Part shown: one piece after another, positions 46,960 to 56,096 of the stretch | How positions within the stretch are numbered: the stretch's first letter is position 1 | How the letters are laid out: every line of letters starts with the position of its first letter | Origin: an uncultured Trueperaceae bacterium | GTDB lineage: Bacteria > Deinococcota > Deinococci > Deinococcales > Trueperaceae | Direction of reading: 5' to 3' | Assembly: GCA_913062675.1 (NCBI GenBank) | Contig: CAJXWR010000002.1 | Span: 31,570 to 95,569, forward strand | DNA: 64,000 nucleotides | The notes under the pieces: generated by a model | What the model saw: only the letters and a program-made list of their open reading frames with translations | Told to the model about the DNA's origin: nothing | The model's database searches: none | Position numbers and translations under genes: made by a program

Positions 46960-47940
46960 ATGACGGAAAAGGAACGCTGGCAACGACTCGATCAGGACGT
47001 CCGCGCACACCTGGAGGCTCAGGCGGCCACGCCGCCTCCGCCCATCTGGGAGGTGCCGCTTGAGCAGGTTCGTGCGAACGACCGTCAAGCGTATGGCGCG
47101 ATTCCCAAGGTTCCGGTCGACGCGACCGAGGACGTCACGATTCCATCGGGGAACGGGTCCATCGCTGCACGAATCTACCAGCCGCTCCGTGAGGACGTGG
47201 AGGCGGCCGGCATGAACGGATCGCTCGGAATCGTCGTGTTGCTGCATGGCGGTGGATTCGTCCTTGGGGACCTCGAGACGCACGACCCGGCCGCACGCCG
47301 CATGGCGGCGGGTGCGGGCACGATCGTCGTGTCGGTCGATTACCGGCTGGCGCCCGAGCATCCCTTCCCCGCCGGCGTGGAGGATGCGGTGACGGCGACG
47401 CAGTGGGTGATGGACCATGCGGCGGACCTGCGGGGTGACGCAGACCGCGTCATCGTGTCGGGCGACAGTGCAGGGGGGAACCTCGCGACCGTGGTGGCGC
47501 GCCGATGGCGCGACGAGGACCGTCCGCCCCTTGCGGGTCAGTCGCTCATCTATCCCGTCACCGACATGCGGCCGACGAGTGACTGGCCGTCGCGTCGTGA
47601 ACTTGCCAGTGGATTCGGTTTGACGCGGGCGGTGATGAATTGGTTCGGGGAGCAGTACTTCACCGATGAGGCGCACCTCGCCCATCCCGACGCGTCCCCC
47701 ATCGTGGTGGAGGACCTGAAAGGTCTTGCGCCCGCCTTCGTACTGACCGCCGAGTTCGATCCGCTTCGCGACGAGGCGAACGCGTACGCCGAACGAATGC
47801 GTGATGCAGGCGTCGACGTGGAGCACCACGAGATTCCGAGCACCATTCACGGCGCCCTGACGAATCCAGCGGGATTCGCGAGCGGTGACGTGATGTGGCG
47901 ACGGTTGAACGACTGGACGCGCCTCGCGTTGACGCGCTGA
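46960..47940 (+). CDS. Alpha/beta hydrolase (HSL/esterase-lipase family)
   Basis: VVLLHGGGFVLGDLETHDPAARRMA; VIVSGDSAGGNLATVVARR. Confidence 0.92.
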   Translation: MTEKERWQRLDQDVRAHLEAQAATPPPPIWEVPLEQVRANDRQAYGAIPKVPVDATEDVTIPSGNGSIAARIYQPLREDVEAAGMNGSLGIVVLLHGGGFVLGDLETHDPAARRMAAGAGTIVVSVDYRLAPEHPFPAGVEDAVTATQWVMDHAADLRGDADRVIVSGDSAGGNLATVVARRWRDEDRPPLAGQSLIYPVTDMRPTSDWPSRRELASGFGLTRAVMNWFGEQYFTDEAHLAHPDASPIVVEDLKGLAPAFVLTAEFDPLRDEANAYAERMRDAGVDVEHHEIPSTIHGALTNPAGFASGDVMWRRLNDWTRLALTR

Positions 47941-48024
47941 TTCCGGTAGGAGGCATCGGCATCGCGCTGAGTGTGCCGTAAGGCAAACGTGCGTGTCCCA
48001 CAAGTCCTGAACCAATACAGGTAG

Positions 48025-48054
48025 TTGACCGGCGCGAGGGAGCGCGAGTACACT
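48025..48054 (+). promoter_or_regulatory. Probable tRNA promoter
   Basis: TTGACC - 18 nt - TACACT, about 11 nt before mature tRNA. Confidence 0.55.
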
Positions 48055-48065
48055 CGGGAGCGCTC

Positions 48066-48140
48066 GGGCGGTTAGCTCAGCGGGAGAGCACTCGCTTCAC
48101 ACGCGAGGGGTCACTGGTTCAATCCCAGTACCGCCCACCA
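48066..48140 (+). tRNA. tRNA-Val (anticodon CAC), CCA encoded
   Basis: GGGCGGT...ACCGCCC acceptor pairing, anticodon arm CTCGC-TTCACAC-GCGAG, T-loop GGTTCAATCCC, 3' ACCA. Confidence 0.95.
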
Positions 48141-48250
48141 AAGGAAAATCCGAGAGGGACGAGATCCGCCGATCATGGAATCGGCGGATTCTTCGTATCG
48201 CGCCCAGGCAGCGCGCGGCGTCAATCGTCGCGGTACGGTGTTTCGCAATC

Positions 48251-48700
48251 ATGCAGAGCGACTTCACGACCTTCCGGTCCTTCACGGTGAGCGACACGAC
48301 GCAACTCATCGATCTTTGGCACGTCTGCGGCCTCACGCGGTCCTGGATCGACCCGCAAGCGGAGATCGACGCGAAGTGCGCAGAGGACCCCGAGGGCCTG
48401 ATCCTTGCGGTCGCCGCCGACGCGGCAGGAGACGACCGGGTGGTGGGTTCGGTGATGGCCGGCTACGACGGGCATCGCGGCTGGGTGAACTACCTGGGCG
48501 TGCACCCTGATTGGCGGGGCAACGGGGTGGCGCGAAGGTTGATGGAGGAGGCGGAGGCGTACCTGCATGCGCGGGGAGCGCCGAAGATCAACCTGCAAGT
48601 CCGGCGGGGGAACGAGGGCGTGTTGGCGTTCTACGCGCGTCTTGGCTACGTCGATGACGACGTGGTGGGGCTCGGAAAACGCCTGAAAGCCCGTTCATGA
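48251..48700 (+). CDS. GNAT-family N-acetyltransferase
   Basis: WVNYLGVHPDWRGNGVARRLMEEAEAYLHARGAPKINLQVRRGNEGVLAFYARLGY. Confidence 0.92.
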   Translation: MQSDFTTFRSFTVSDTTQLIDLWHVCGLTRSWIDPQAEIDAKCAEDPEGLILAVAADAAGDDRVVGSVMAGYDGHRGWVNYLGVHPDWRGNGVARRLMEEAEAYLHARGAPKINLQVRRGNEGVLAFYARLGYVDDDVVGLGKRLKARS

Positions 48701-48751
48701 CCCTTGCGTCTTGCCGACGGGACCCTCATGGTATCGCTTGGAAAACTGCCT

Positions 48752-48814
48752 GCGAATGGTAGGGTAGATGTCAGGCGAATGGTAGTGTAAAAAGCCCGCG
48801 AATGGTAGTCTAGA
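48752..48814. repeat. Three direct repeats, exact 23-bp period
   Basis: GCGAATGGTAGGGTAGA (48752), GCGAATGGTAGTGTAAA (48775), GCGAATGGTAGTCTAGA (48798), ending 3 nt before the ATG at 48818. Confidence 0.9.
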
Positions 48815-48817
48815 ACC

Positions 48818-50092
48818 ATGCGTACGTACGTTCCGCGGATCGTCGATGACGAACTCACCGAGTTGTTAGACGGCGCACCCGCCATCGCGCTCGAGGGTCC
48901 GAAGGGCGTCGGCAAGACGGCGACCGCGCTCCGCCGAGCGGCCACCGTGTTCGAGCTCGATCGCCCAAGCCAGCGAGCCGTGCTCGAAGCTGACCCCACG
49001 CTTGCAGAGCATGGTGACCCTCCCGTTCTGCTCGACGAGTGGCAGCGCCTACCGCCGCTGTGGGACATGGTTCGCCGTGCGGTCGACCAAGATCCTGCGC
49101 CAGGCAGGTTCTTGCTCACCGGGAGCGCCGTCGCGAACGACGTCCCAATCCACTCGGGTGCCGGAAGGATCGTCAGCGTCCGGATGCGGCCATTGGCCCT
49201 AGCCGAACGGGGCGTTGCGCAGCCAAGCGTCTCGCTCGCTAGCCTGCTCGCCTGTGATGCCAGCGATCTAACAGGCGAGTCCGACGTGAATCTCGCGACG
49301 TACATGCACGAGATCGTCGCATCAGGCTTTCCGGCCGTTCGCGCCACAAGCGGACGCGCGCAGCGTGCTTTGTTGGACGGGTACCTCCAGCGCATCGCCG
49401 AACGCGACTTCCCGGATCAGGGAATCAAGGTTCGGAAGCCAGCAGCACTTCACGCCTGGTTGCGCGCCTACGCGGCTGCAACGGCGACCCACGCGTCATA
49501 CAACCGCATCCTCGACGCGGCCACACCTGGCGAGGCGGACAAGCCGGCGAGGTCGACCACGGAGGCGTTTCGACACGTACTCGCCAACTTATGGATTCTG
49601 GACCCGCTTCCCGCCTGGTCGCCGTCGGACAACCGCTTGCACCGGCTCGCTCAGGCGCCCAAGCATCACCTTGCAGATCCAGCGCTGGCGGCGCGTCTCT
49701 TGGGCGTCTCTGCCGAGGCCCTCCTTCGCGGGGGCGATGCCGGTCCCCACATGCTCCGGGACGGCACGCTGGCAGCGCGTTTGTTCGAGTCGCTCGTCGC
49801 ACTGAGCGTGCGCGTGTACGCGCAGGCGGCAGACGCCCGCGTCGGCCACTTCCGCACCCGCAACGGCGATCACGAGGTCGACCTCGTGATCGAACGTGAC
49901 GATAGGCGCGTGTTGGCGATCGAGGTCAAGATGGCGGCTCACGTCGGCGATGATGACGTGCGCCACCTCACGTGGCTTCGTGAGCGGCTCGGATCCGATC
50001 TGCTGGACGCAATCGTCTTGACGACGGGAAGGCACGCTTACCGGCGGAAGGACGGGATTGGGGTCGTGCCCGCTGCGCTCCTCGGGCCGTAG
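48818..50092 (+). CDS. AAA ATPase with DUF4143 (restriction-like nuclease-fold) C-terminus
   Basis: IALEGPKGVGKTATALRRAATVFELD, PVLLDEWQRLPPLWDMVRRAVD, FLLTGSA; C-terminal FRTRNGDHEVDLVIERDDRRVLAIEVKM. Confidence 0.92.
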   Translation: MRTYVPRIVDDELTELLDGAPAIALEGPKGVGKTATALRRAATVFELDRPSQRAVLEADPTLAEHGDPPVLLDEWQRLPPLWDMVRRAVDQDPAPGRFLLTGSAVANDVPIHSGAGRIVSVRMRPLALAERGVAQPSVSLASLLACDASDLTGESDVNLATYMHEIVASGFPAVRATSGRAQRALLDGYLQRIAERDFPDQGIKVRKPAALHAWLRAYAAATATHASYNRILDAATPGEADKPARSTTEAFRHVLANLWILDPLPAWSPSDNRLHRLAQAPKHHLADPALAARLLGVSAEALLRGGDAGPHMLRDGTLAARLFESLVALSVRVYAQAADARVGHFRTRNGDHEVDLVIERDDRRVLAIEVKMAAHVGDDDVRHLTWLRERLGSDLLDAIVLTTGRHAYRRKDGIGVVPAALLGP

Positions 50093-50257
50093 GGTTCGAT
50101 GACGCCGGTCAACGTGAAGTCGTCACGGTGCAGCTTCACGCGGCTTGGATACGCCGGCCAGATTCGGGTCGCAGTGTGAGGGTTGATTGAACGCGTCTCG
50201 CGTGAGCGTTTGAACACCCGACCATGCACACGTTCGTCTGTCGCGAGGGAACGATCA

Positions 50258-50279
50258 TGCATCATGATGCGATGATGCA
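50258..50279. promoter_or_regulatory. Inverted repeat abutting the antitoxin start
   Basis: TGCATCAT gatgcg ATGATGCA, perfect 8-6-8; ATG at 50283. Confidence 0.6.
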
Positions 50280-50282
50280 AAG

Positions 50283-50516
50283 ATGAAAAAGACGAGAACG
50301 ACCTTGAAGATCGACGCGCGTTTGTGGACCGCAGTGCGTGTTCGTGCTGCGAGGACCGGGAAGCGCGAGAGCGAGGTCATCGAGGAAGCGGTGCGGAAGG
50401 AACTCGGTTTCGACGCCTTGGACCGCATTTGGGAACGTGCCGACATGTCGGCTCCGGAAGCCATGGAATTCGCACTCGAGGCTCAGGAAAGCGTGCGACA
50501 AGATGCGGAGGCGTGA
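50283..50516 (+). CDS. Putative ribbon-helix-helix antitoxin
   Basis: KTRTTLKIDARLWTAVRVRAARTGKRESEVIEEAVRKELG. Confidence 0.75.
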   Translation: MKKTRTTLKIDARLWTAVRVRAARTGKRESEVIEEAVRKELGFDALDRIWERADMSAPEAMEFALEAQESVRQDAEA

Positions 50517-50932
50517 GATGCGTCTTCGACGTCAACGATTACTTCGCCGCCTCGTTGTCCCGTGATGGCATTCCCGCCCAGCTGATTCGACGCTGGCTCG
50601 ACGGCGCATTCGAGGTCGTGGTGAGCCCCATGCTCCTCACTGAGTTGTGGCGCGTGCTCGCCAATCTAAAGATTCGCCAGCGCGTATCCGAGGGCGAGGC
50701 AGCGCGGGTCCTCGCGCTCGTCCGTCAACACGCGGCGCACCACGAGGACCTCGTCGCAACCGTGCAGCCGATCGTCGAAGACCCGGAAGATGCGTACCTC
50801 GTGGCTTTGGCACGGGAGGCGCGTGCCGTCCTCGTCACGGGCGACCGGCACCTTCTCGCCCTAGCCGACACCCTTCCGGTTCAATCACCCGCGACGGTTC
50901 ATGCGTGGCTCGTGCGTCGCGGGGAGGGTTGA
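50513..50932 (+). CDS. PIN-domain toxin
   Basis: GTG start overlapping antitoxin stop; VRCVFDVNDYFAASL, MLLTELWRVL, DPEDAYLVALAREARAVLVTGDRHLLAL. Confidence 0.85.
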   Translation: MRCVFDVNDYFAASLSRDGIPAQLIRRWLDGAFEVVVSPMLLTELWRVLANLKIRQRVSEGEAARVLALVRQHAAHHEDLVATVQPIVEDPEDAYLVALAREARAVLVTGDRHLLALADTLPVQSPATVHAWLVRRGEG

Positions 50933-51030
50933 CGTCCAAGCTGCCCGCCACGCGTCGCACGGATTCGTTCGCGTGCAACACCTATGGGGTTCATTGAGGC
51001 ATGCAGTGCACCGTTCGGTACACGCCCCGG

Positions 51031-51207
51031 CTACGCCGTGGAAGGCATCCTGAACACGCCTTGTTGCGTGCGTGGCGTGATCGTCACGTCGAACGACAAG
51101 AGCGTCTGACGGTAGTCGTCGGCGGGGCGCAGGCGCACCTCGTTGAACGAATCCCATGCAGCGGATGCGTAGAAGTAGGTCGTGGTGTGATGAACGGCGA
51201 GACGCAC
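51031..51207 (-). pseudogene. Truncated transglutaminase-like protein, N-terminal fragment
   Basis: Manual translation below the ORF cutoff: VRLAVHHTTTYFYASAAWDSFNEVRLRPADDYRQTLLSFDVTITPRTQQGVFRMPSTA*; resembles bacterial transglutaminase N-terminal region (HxTxYxY..NEVRLRPRDD.RQ..L.F). Confidence 0.7.
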
Positions 51208-51402
51208 GGGTCAGGATACTCCGCCCAGGCCTCGAGCGGTTCTCAATTGCCCAAACGTCCATTGTCGCGACGCGTCCTTGTTTCGCATCGGTCCATCTCG
51301 ACGGCGACGCACCCCGGTTGGGTCCGTGGCGTGCGCTGCCGGGACGTGCGAGCATGGACGCATGCACCCCCCAGCGAGCGTCACGAGCACCAGGTTCGAT
51401 CC

Positions 51403-52548
51403 ATGACCCGTCGTTCGGCACTGGTCGTTGGGGCGGGCATTGGTGGCCTATCGGCCGCCATCGCGCTCGCGAATTCGGGGTGGACGGTTCGTGTGCTCGA
51501 ACGTCGGGCCCGAAGCGTGGCCACCGGCGCGGGATTGACGCTCGCTGCAAACGCGATGCGTGCCCTCGGCGAGCTTGGCGTGGCAGCCGCAGTGCGCAAG
51601 GTGGGGACGCCATTCACGCTCGGTGCCTTGCGACGCGCCGACGGTCGCGTGCTCATGGACGCCGACGCCAGCATGCCGCAGGGGGTGGCGGTTCGGCGAT
51701 CGGACTTGCATGACGTGCTGCAGGATGCCGTCCCGCCCGGAAGCGTCACGTGGTCAGCGTCGGTGGACGCGTTCGAAACCACGCCGGAGGGCGTGAGCGT
51801 GCGCCTGGGTGACGGCCGCACGATCGAGGGAGAACTCTTGGTCGTTGCCGATGGCCTTCGCTCACGCCTCCGCCGACGCATGTACGGCAGCGAGCCGCTT
51901 CGCTATGCCGGTTCGACCGTCTGGCGAGCACTCGTGCCATTCGATGTCGGTTCCCTGAGCAGCGAAACGTGGGGCTGTGGTCGGCGCTTCGGCATCGTCC
52001 CTCTCCGTGACGGATGGGCCTACGTTTTCGCCGTCGAGGTGACGCCGTCGGGTGGGCGTGATGCTGAGGGCGGCCGCCGAGCGCTCATTAAACGGTTCGC
52101 TGGTTGGCACGACCCGATCGCAGAGTTGATCCATGCTGCGGATGACGATGCCGTCATGCGGGACGACCTGTATGACCGTCCGCCACTGAGGACGCCATGG
52201 GGTCAGGGTCGGGTGACGATGCTCGGTGATGCGGCGCACCCCACGACGCCCAACCTCGGTCAGGGTGCAGCGCAAGCAATGGAGAGCGCAGTGATGCTGG
52301 GACGGGTCCTTCAGGAGCGGCCCGACGACGTGGTGTTGGCCCTGCGTCGCTACGAGGCGATGCGTGCACCGCGCACCGCCATGATCACGCGGACCTCGGC
52401 GCGGTTTGGATGGCTCGCGCAACGATCCTCCCCGGTCGCGTGCGCATTGCGTGACGCACTGCTGCAGCGGACGCCGTCACCCTGGCGGGAACGGCAACTC
52501 GCGGCCATCCTCGGGTACGACGTGACGACGGACCGCATCCGTCCCTGA
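51403..52548 (+). CDS. FAD-dependent monooxygenase (PHBH/UbiH-like)
   Basis: SALVVGAGIGGLSAAIALANSGWTVRVLERR; GRVTMLGDAAHPTTPNLGQGAAQAMESAVML. Confidence 0.93.
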   Translation: MTRRSALVVGAGIGGLSAAIALANSGWTVRVLERRARSVATGAGLTLAANAMRALGELGVAAAVRKVGTPFTLGALRRADGRVLMDADASMPQGVAVRRSDLHDVLQDAVPPGSVTWSASVDAFETTPEGVSVRLGDGRTIEGELLVVADGLRSRLRRRMYGSEPLRYAGSTVWRALVPFDVGSLSSETWGCGRRFGIVPLRDGWAYVFAVEVTPSGGRDAEGGRRALIKRFAGWHDPIAELIHAADDDAVMRDDLYDRPPLRTPWGQGRVTMLGDAAHPTTPNLGQGAAQAMESAVMLGRVLQERPDDVVLALRRYEAMRAPRTAMITRTSARFGWLAQRSSPVACALRDALLQRTPSPWRERQLAAILGYDVTTDRIRP

Positions 52549-52879
52549 CGTCGGTTTTCTGCCCTGCCGCCATGCCAAGATCGCGCGCGGCGCGTGGTTC
52601 ACCGAGATCCAGCGTGACCACGTCGACGCACCGATGCGTCGGCCTGTGCGCCACGGAACCGCAGCGACACCCCGCGCAGGCGAACGAGCGCGCCGCGTTC
52701 CGGTGAGAGCCGCTTCGCGACGGATCGTGGTGGCGCCCCATGGTGATGCGCTCGACGGCCCCCGTTCACCTGGCCCGATGCTGCGCTTGCACTTGCATCG
52801 GCGGGGATGCGCGCCGGAAGCGTTTGCGGGGTACGGGGCACGTCACGTGCTTCCTCGTCGCCCTGAAGGAGGAGGATGC

Positions 52880-53024
52880 AAGGTCATCTTGATCAGCCCC
52901 ACGCTCGAGCACGTGTCTTCCGTGTTGGGCCGTATCGCCGTGATGCGCGGCGGTGTTCTCACGACCCTTCGAGCAACGGCGGATTTGGCGCGTACGGCGT
53001 TCGTGGGTCTCATCATGGCGACCC
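52880..53024 (+). pseudogene. Possible relic of an RbsA-type sugar/nucleoside ABC ATPase C-terminus
   Basis: KVILISPTLEHVSSVLGRIAVMRGGVLTTLRATADLARTAFVGLIMAT matches the pattern LLISEELDEVFALSDRIAVMYRG...VGLLMAG; no Walker or signature motifs nearby. Confidence 0.4.
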
Positions 53025-53241
53025 ACCTTCGAATCATCCCAGCTTCGCGACCTGCGATCGCGGCTTGCGAAGCGGATCATCAGGTCAGGCGCAGGGGTGG
53101 AGGCATTTCGTGACACACCTTGGACCGACCGTCTACCGAAGGCGGTTCAGGTCGGGGCGTTCCCCGCTTCGTCGGTGACGCCATGCTCGGGGCTTGCCGA
53201 GCGCGTCAGGTCTCGATCGTTAAGCGTGCGCCCATGAGGGG

Positions 53242-53661
53242 TCAGTTCGTTGTGAACGGGTTCACGATTTCCATGCCGTCGATGACGTGCCCGTTATGAA
53301 GATCTTCGCTCAAGACGCGTTGACATCCGTGCCGAAGTGCCGCCGACAATATGAGCGCGTCGTAGAGGGAGTATCCGTATCGGTCGTGGATGTCGAGGCC
53401 GCCGTGGTAGAGCTCTGGAGACGGCGAGATCGTCCATAAGGGGACGAGGACGTCCCGAAACATGGCCCGGGCGTCCGAGGGTGAGGCTCCAAGCTTGCGT
53501 GTCATCGCGTTCAGGGTTTCTTGGACGACTTGGTAGCTGATGACGGCAGATCCTTGCCGCAGGCCCTGCTCGACGAGGCTGCGAGCCTTAGATCGTTTCG
53601 TCTCAGCGCGTTCATCGAGCATGTAGATGAGGATGTTCGTATCGAGGAAGTCAACGTTCAT
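53242..53661 (-). CDS. PIN-domain toxin (VapC-like)
   Basis: MNVDFLDTNILIYMLDERAETKRSKARSLVEQ; YSLYDALILSAALRHGCQRVLSEDLHNG. Confidence 0.9.
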   Translation of the reverse strand: MNVDFLDTNILIYMLDERAETKRSKARSLVEQGLRQGSAVISYQVVQETLNAMTRKLGASPSDARAMFRDVLVPLWTISPSPELYHGGLDIHDRYGYSLYDALILSAALRHGCQRVLSEDLHNGHVIDGMEIVNPFTTN

Positions 53662-53875
53662 TGAGTTGGTCTCGTGTGAACGTGCGTCCACCCGTCCGCA
53701 CGCGCGTGTGGATGTCGTCGATGGTGCGCATGGCGCGTTCCGCCTGCCAGTCCGCTCCGACGTACCGCTCGAGCCAGAGCCGAAACTGCTCGTTGAGCGT
53801 CGTTCTCTCTCGGCGCGCCCGTTCCCTCGCTGTTTCGATGAGGCGCTCGTCCGCGCTCAATGTCACGTTCTTCAT
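53651..53875 (-). CDS. Antitoxin of the adjacent PIN toxin
   Basis: MKNVTLSADERLIETARERARRERTTLNEQFRLWLERYVG; overlaps toxin start. Confidence 0.8.
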   Translation of the reverse strand: MKNVTLSADERLIETARERARRERTTLNEQFRLWLERYVGADWQAERAMRTIDDIHTRVRTGGRTFTRDQLNER

Positions 53876-53892
53876 GCCAACCTCCATAGGCA

Positions 53893-53915
53893 GTGTACAC
53901 GATGCTCGTGCACAC
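53893..53915. promoter_or_regulatory. Likely TA autoregulatory operator
   Basis: GTGTACACGA tgc TCGTGCACAC (9/10 complementary) 18 bp upstream of the antitoxin start. Confidence 0.6.
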
Positions 53916-54228
53916 GACGGAGTCGTTGACAATCGTTTGCGTGTGATTGGATCTGCGATTCCCCTCTTGATGCGCCAATCGAAGGAGGCTAGGACGTGGA
54001 TGCAGCACGTGCAACGATCGTACTGGGACGCTCCACACGGCGGTGTTGAAACGCGGTGACTCCTCGCGCTTCGGGCATGCCGACGCAATGGCAACGGTGA
54101 ACGATCGAGTTGTGGCTAGGCTCGCCCGTTACGCAAAGGAGGGTGAAACGGCGTCCACATGGAGCCGAAATCGGTACCAGCCAAGTCTCACTTGCGAACC
54201 CTCCATGTCACGCCAAGGGGCGGCATGA

Positions 54229-55089
54229 TCACCATGTCCCGTTCCGCTTCGGGTCAAGGGCATCACGAATCCCGTCGGCAATCAGTTGCAGCGACAGGGT
54301 GGACATGCCAAGCGCGAGGCCGGGTCCAAGCGCCGCCCACGGTTGCCGCATGAGGAGTGCGCGCGCGTCCTGCAGGACGTTGCCCCACGTGGGGGTCGGC
54401 AGCGAGACGCCCAGCCCAAGGTAGGACAGGGATGCCTCGACGAGGAGGAAGCCCGCCGCCGTCGTCGCGAGTTGCACAGTGAGCGGACCCAGGAACGTGG
54501 GTAACACGTGACGCAGCGACGTGCGGAGGGGACCTGCCCCGATCGCCCTTGCGGCCTGGACGTGATCAAGGTCGCGCGCCGTGCGCGCGAACCCCCGCAC
54601 CAGCCGGAAGTAGAGCGGCGTTCCAGCTACGCCAAGCGCCAGAATCGTCTGAACCGTCCCACCACCCAGCGCGGCCACCACGAGGAGAACCAGAAGGAAC
54701 CCCGGGAAGGCGAGCAGTGCGTCGAAAATCCGAACGAGGGCAGCGTCCCAACGCCCCCCCAACTGGGCAGCCACCAAACCTGCAAGCGTGCCGAGGAGCG
54801 CCGTTACGCACGTTGCGGTCAGCGCGATGACCAGGGAGACGCGACCCCCAGCCAGCGTTCGAGCGAACACGTCACGACCCAGGCCATCCGTTCCGAGCAG
54901 GTGCATGAACGAGGGCGCTGCGTACAACGCACGGTAATCGGGCTCGAGGGGATCGTGCGGCACGAGCCATGGGCCCACGATCGTGAAGAACAGAACCAGC
55001 GTGGCGAGCGCGAGGCCCCACTGCAACCGCGATGGTGGGCGTCGGCGATGACGTCGCGACGAAGGGGACCGTACCCGCGAGACCGTCAT
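54229..55089 (-). CDS. Dipeptide/oligopeptide ABC transporter permease (DppC-like)
   Basis: HLLGTDGLGRDVFARTLAGGRVSLVIALTATCVTALLG. Confidence 0.93.
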   Translation of the reverse strand: MTVSRVRSPSSRRHRRRPPSRLQWGLALATLVLFFTIVGPWLVPHDPLEPDYRALYAAPSFMHLLGTDGLGRDVFARTLAGGRVSLVIALTATCVTALLGTLAGLVAAQLGGRWDAALVRIFDALLAFPGFLLVLLVVAALGGGTVQTILALGVAGTPLYFRLVRGFARTARDLDHVQAARAIGAGPLRTSLRHVLPTFLGPLTVQLATTAAGFLLVEASLSYLGLGVSLPTPTWGNVLQDARALLMRQPWAALGPGLALGMSTLSLQLIADGIRDALDPKRNGTW

Positions 55090-56024
55090 GCCTCGCGCGC
55101 CCGCGGATCCCCGGCAGCGAGTGCCACGTCGGCCAGGAGGTTCATCGCGACGTACACCAAGACGGCCAACACCGTTGCGCCCTGCACGACCGGTACGTCG
55201 CGTGCCCCAATCGCACCGATCAACATCGCGCCCACCCCCGGAAGGCCGAACACCTGCTCCACCACGATCGTACCGGTCAGAAGACCACCGGCCTCCAGCG
55301 CAATCGGCGCGAACAGCCCAGGGGAAGCGTTCGCCGCCACGTGACGGAACTCAAGCGACGCCGGTCCCCCCTTGGCGCGGACGGTGCGCACCCAATCCGC
55401 TTGCCGGTGTTCAAGTACCGTGGCACGCGTCAGGCGCGCCAACTGCGCCGCGCGAGGAATCGCGAGCGTGATGGCAGGCAGGGTGAGGTGACGCAACCAG
55501 GCGCCGGCTCCACCCCCGTCCGGTAGGCCAATCAACGGAAGGACCGGCCAGGCGATGGCGAACACGAGAAGCAATACGAAGCCAAACCAAAACTCCGGTA
55601 AGGCCAAGCCGATCGTCGTGTACCCCAGCACGCCACGGTCGAAACGCGAGCCGGGCGTCATGCCAGCGAGGAAGCCAAGCCCGAGACCCAGCACGACCGA
55701 GAGGCTGAAGGCGGCGAGGGCCAAGGCTCCCGTGACGGGGAGGCGTTCGACCAGGATCGTGGTCACCGGTCGGCGTTCTCGAAACGAGTCGCCAAGATCG
55801 CCGCGCACGAGGTCGCCCCACCATTGGGCATAGCGAACGATCACGGGTGCGTCGAGCCCGAGCTCGCGGCGGGCAGCATCCGTTGCCGCCGCCGAAGCGT
55901 CGATCCCCGACCGCAGCATGGCGGCGTCGCCTGGCAGCGCCTCCATGGCGACGAACACCAGCGTCATCACCATGACGAACGTCACGGCGAGCGAGGCGAG
56001 ACTGCGGGCCAGGAATGCGACCAT
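55086..56024 (-). CDS. Dipeptide/oligopeptide ABC transporter permease (DppB-like)
   Basis: FRHVAANASPGLFAPIALEAGGLLTGTIVVEQVFGLPGVGAMLIGAI. Confidence 0.92.
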   Translation of the reverse strand: MVAFLARSLASLAVTFVMVMTLVFVAMEALPGDAAMLRSGIDASAAATDAARRELGLDAPVIVRYAQWWGDLVRGDLGDSFRERRPVTTILVERLPVTGALALAAFSLSVVLGLGLGFLAGMTPGSRFDRGVLGYTTIGLALPEFWFGFVLLLVFAIAWPVLPLIGLPDGGGAGAWLRHLTLPAITLAIPRAAQLARLTRATVLEHRQADWVRTVRAKGGPASLEFRHVAANASPGLFAPIALEAGGLLTGTIVVEQVFGLPGVGAMLIGAIGARDVPVVQGATVLAVLVYVAMNLLADVALAAGDPRAREA

Positions 56025-56096
56025 CGATATCCAGGATTCACCATCCGCGGCGGGATCCGACGTGGCCGTCGGATCCCGCCGCGTATGGTCTTGAGG

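Noticed and set aside
48066-54228. att-site duplication of the tRNA-Val 3' end
   Set aside because: No repeat of GGTTCAATCCCAGTACCGCCC was seen by eye in the downstream region.
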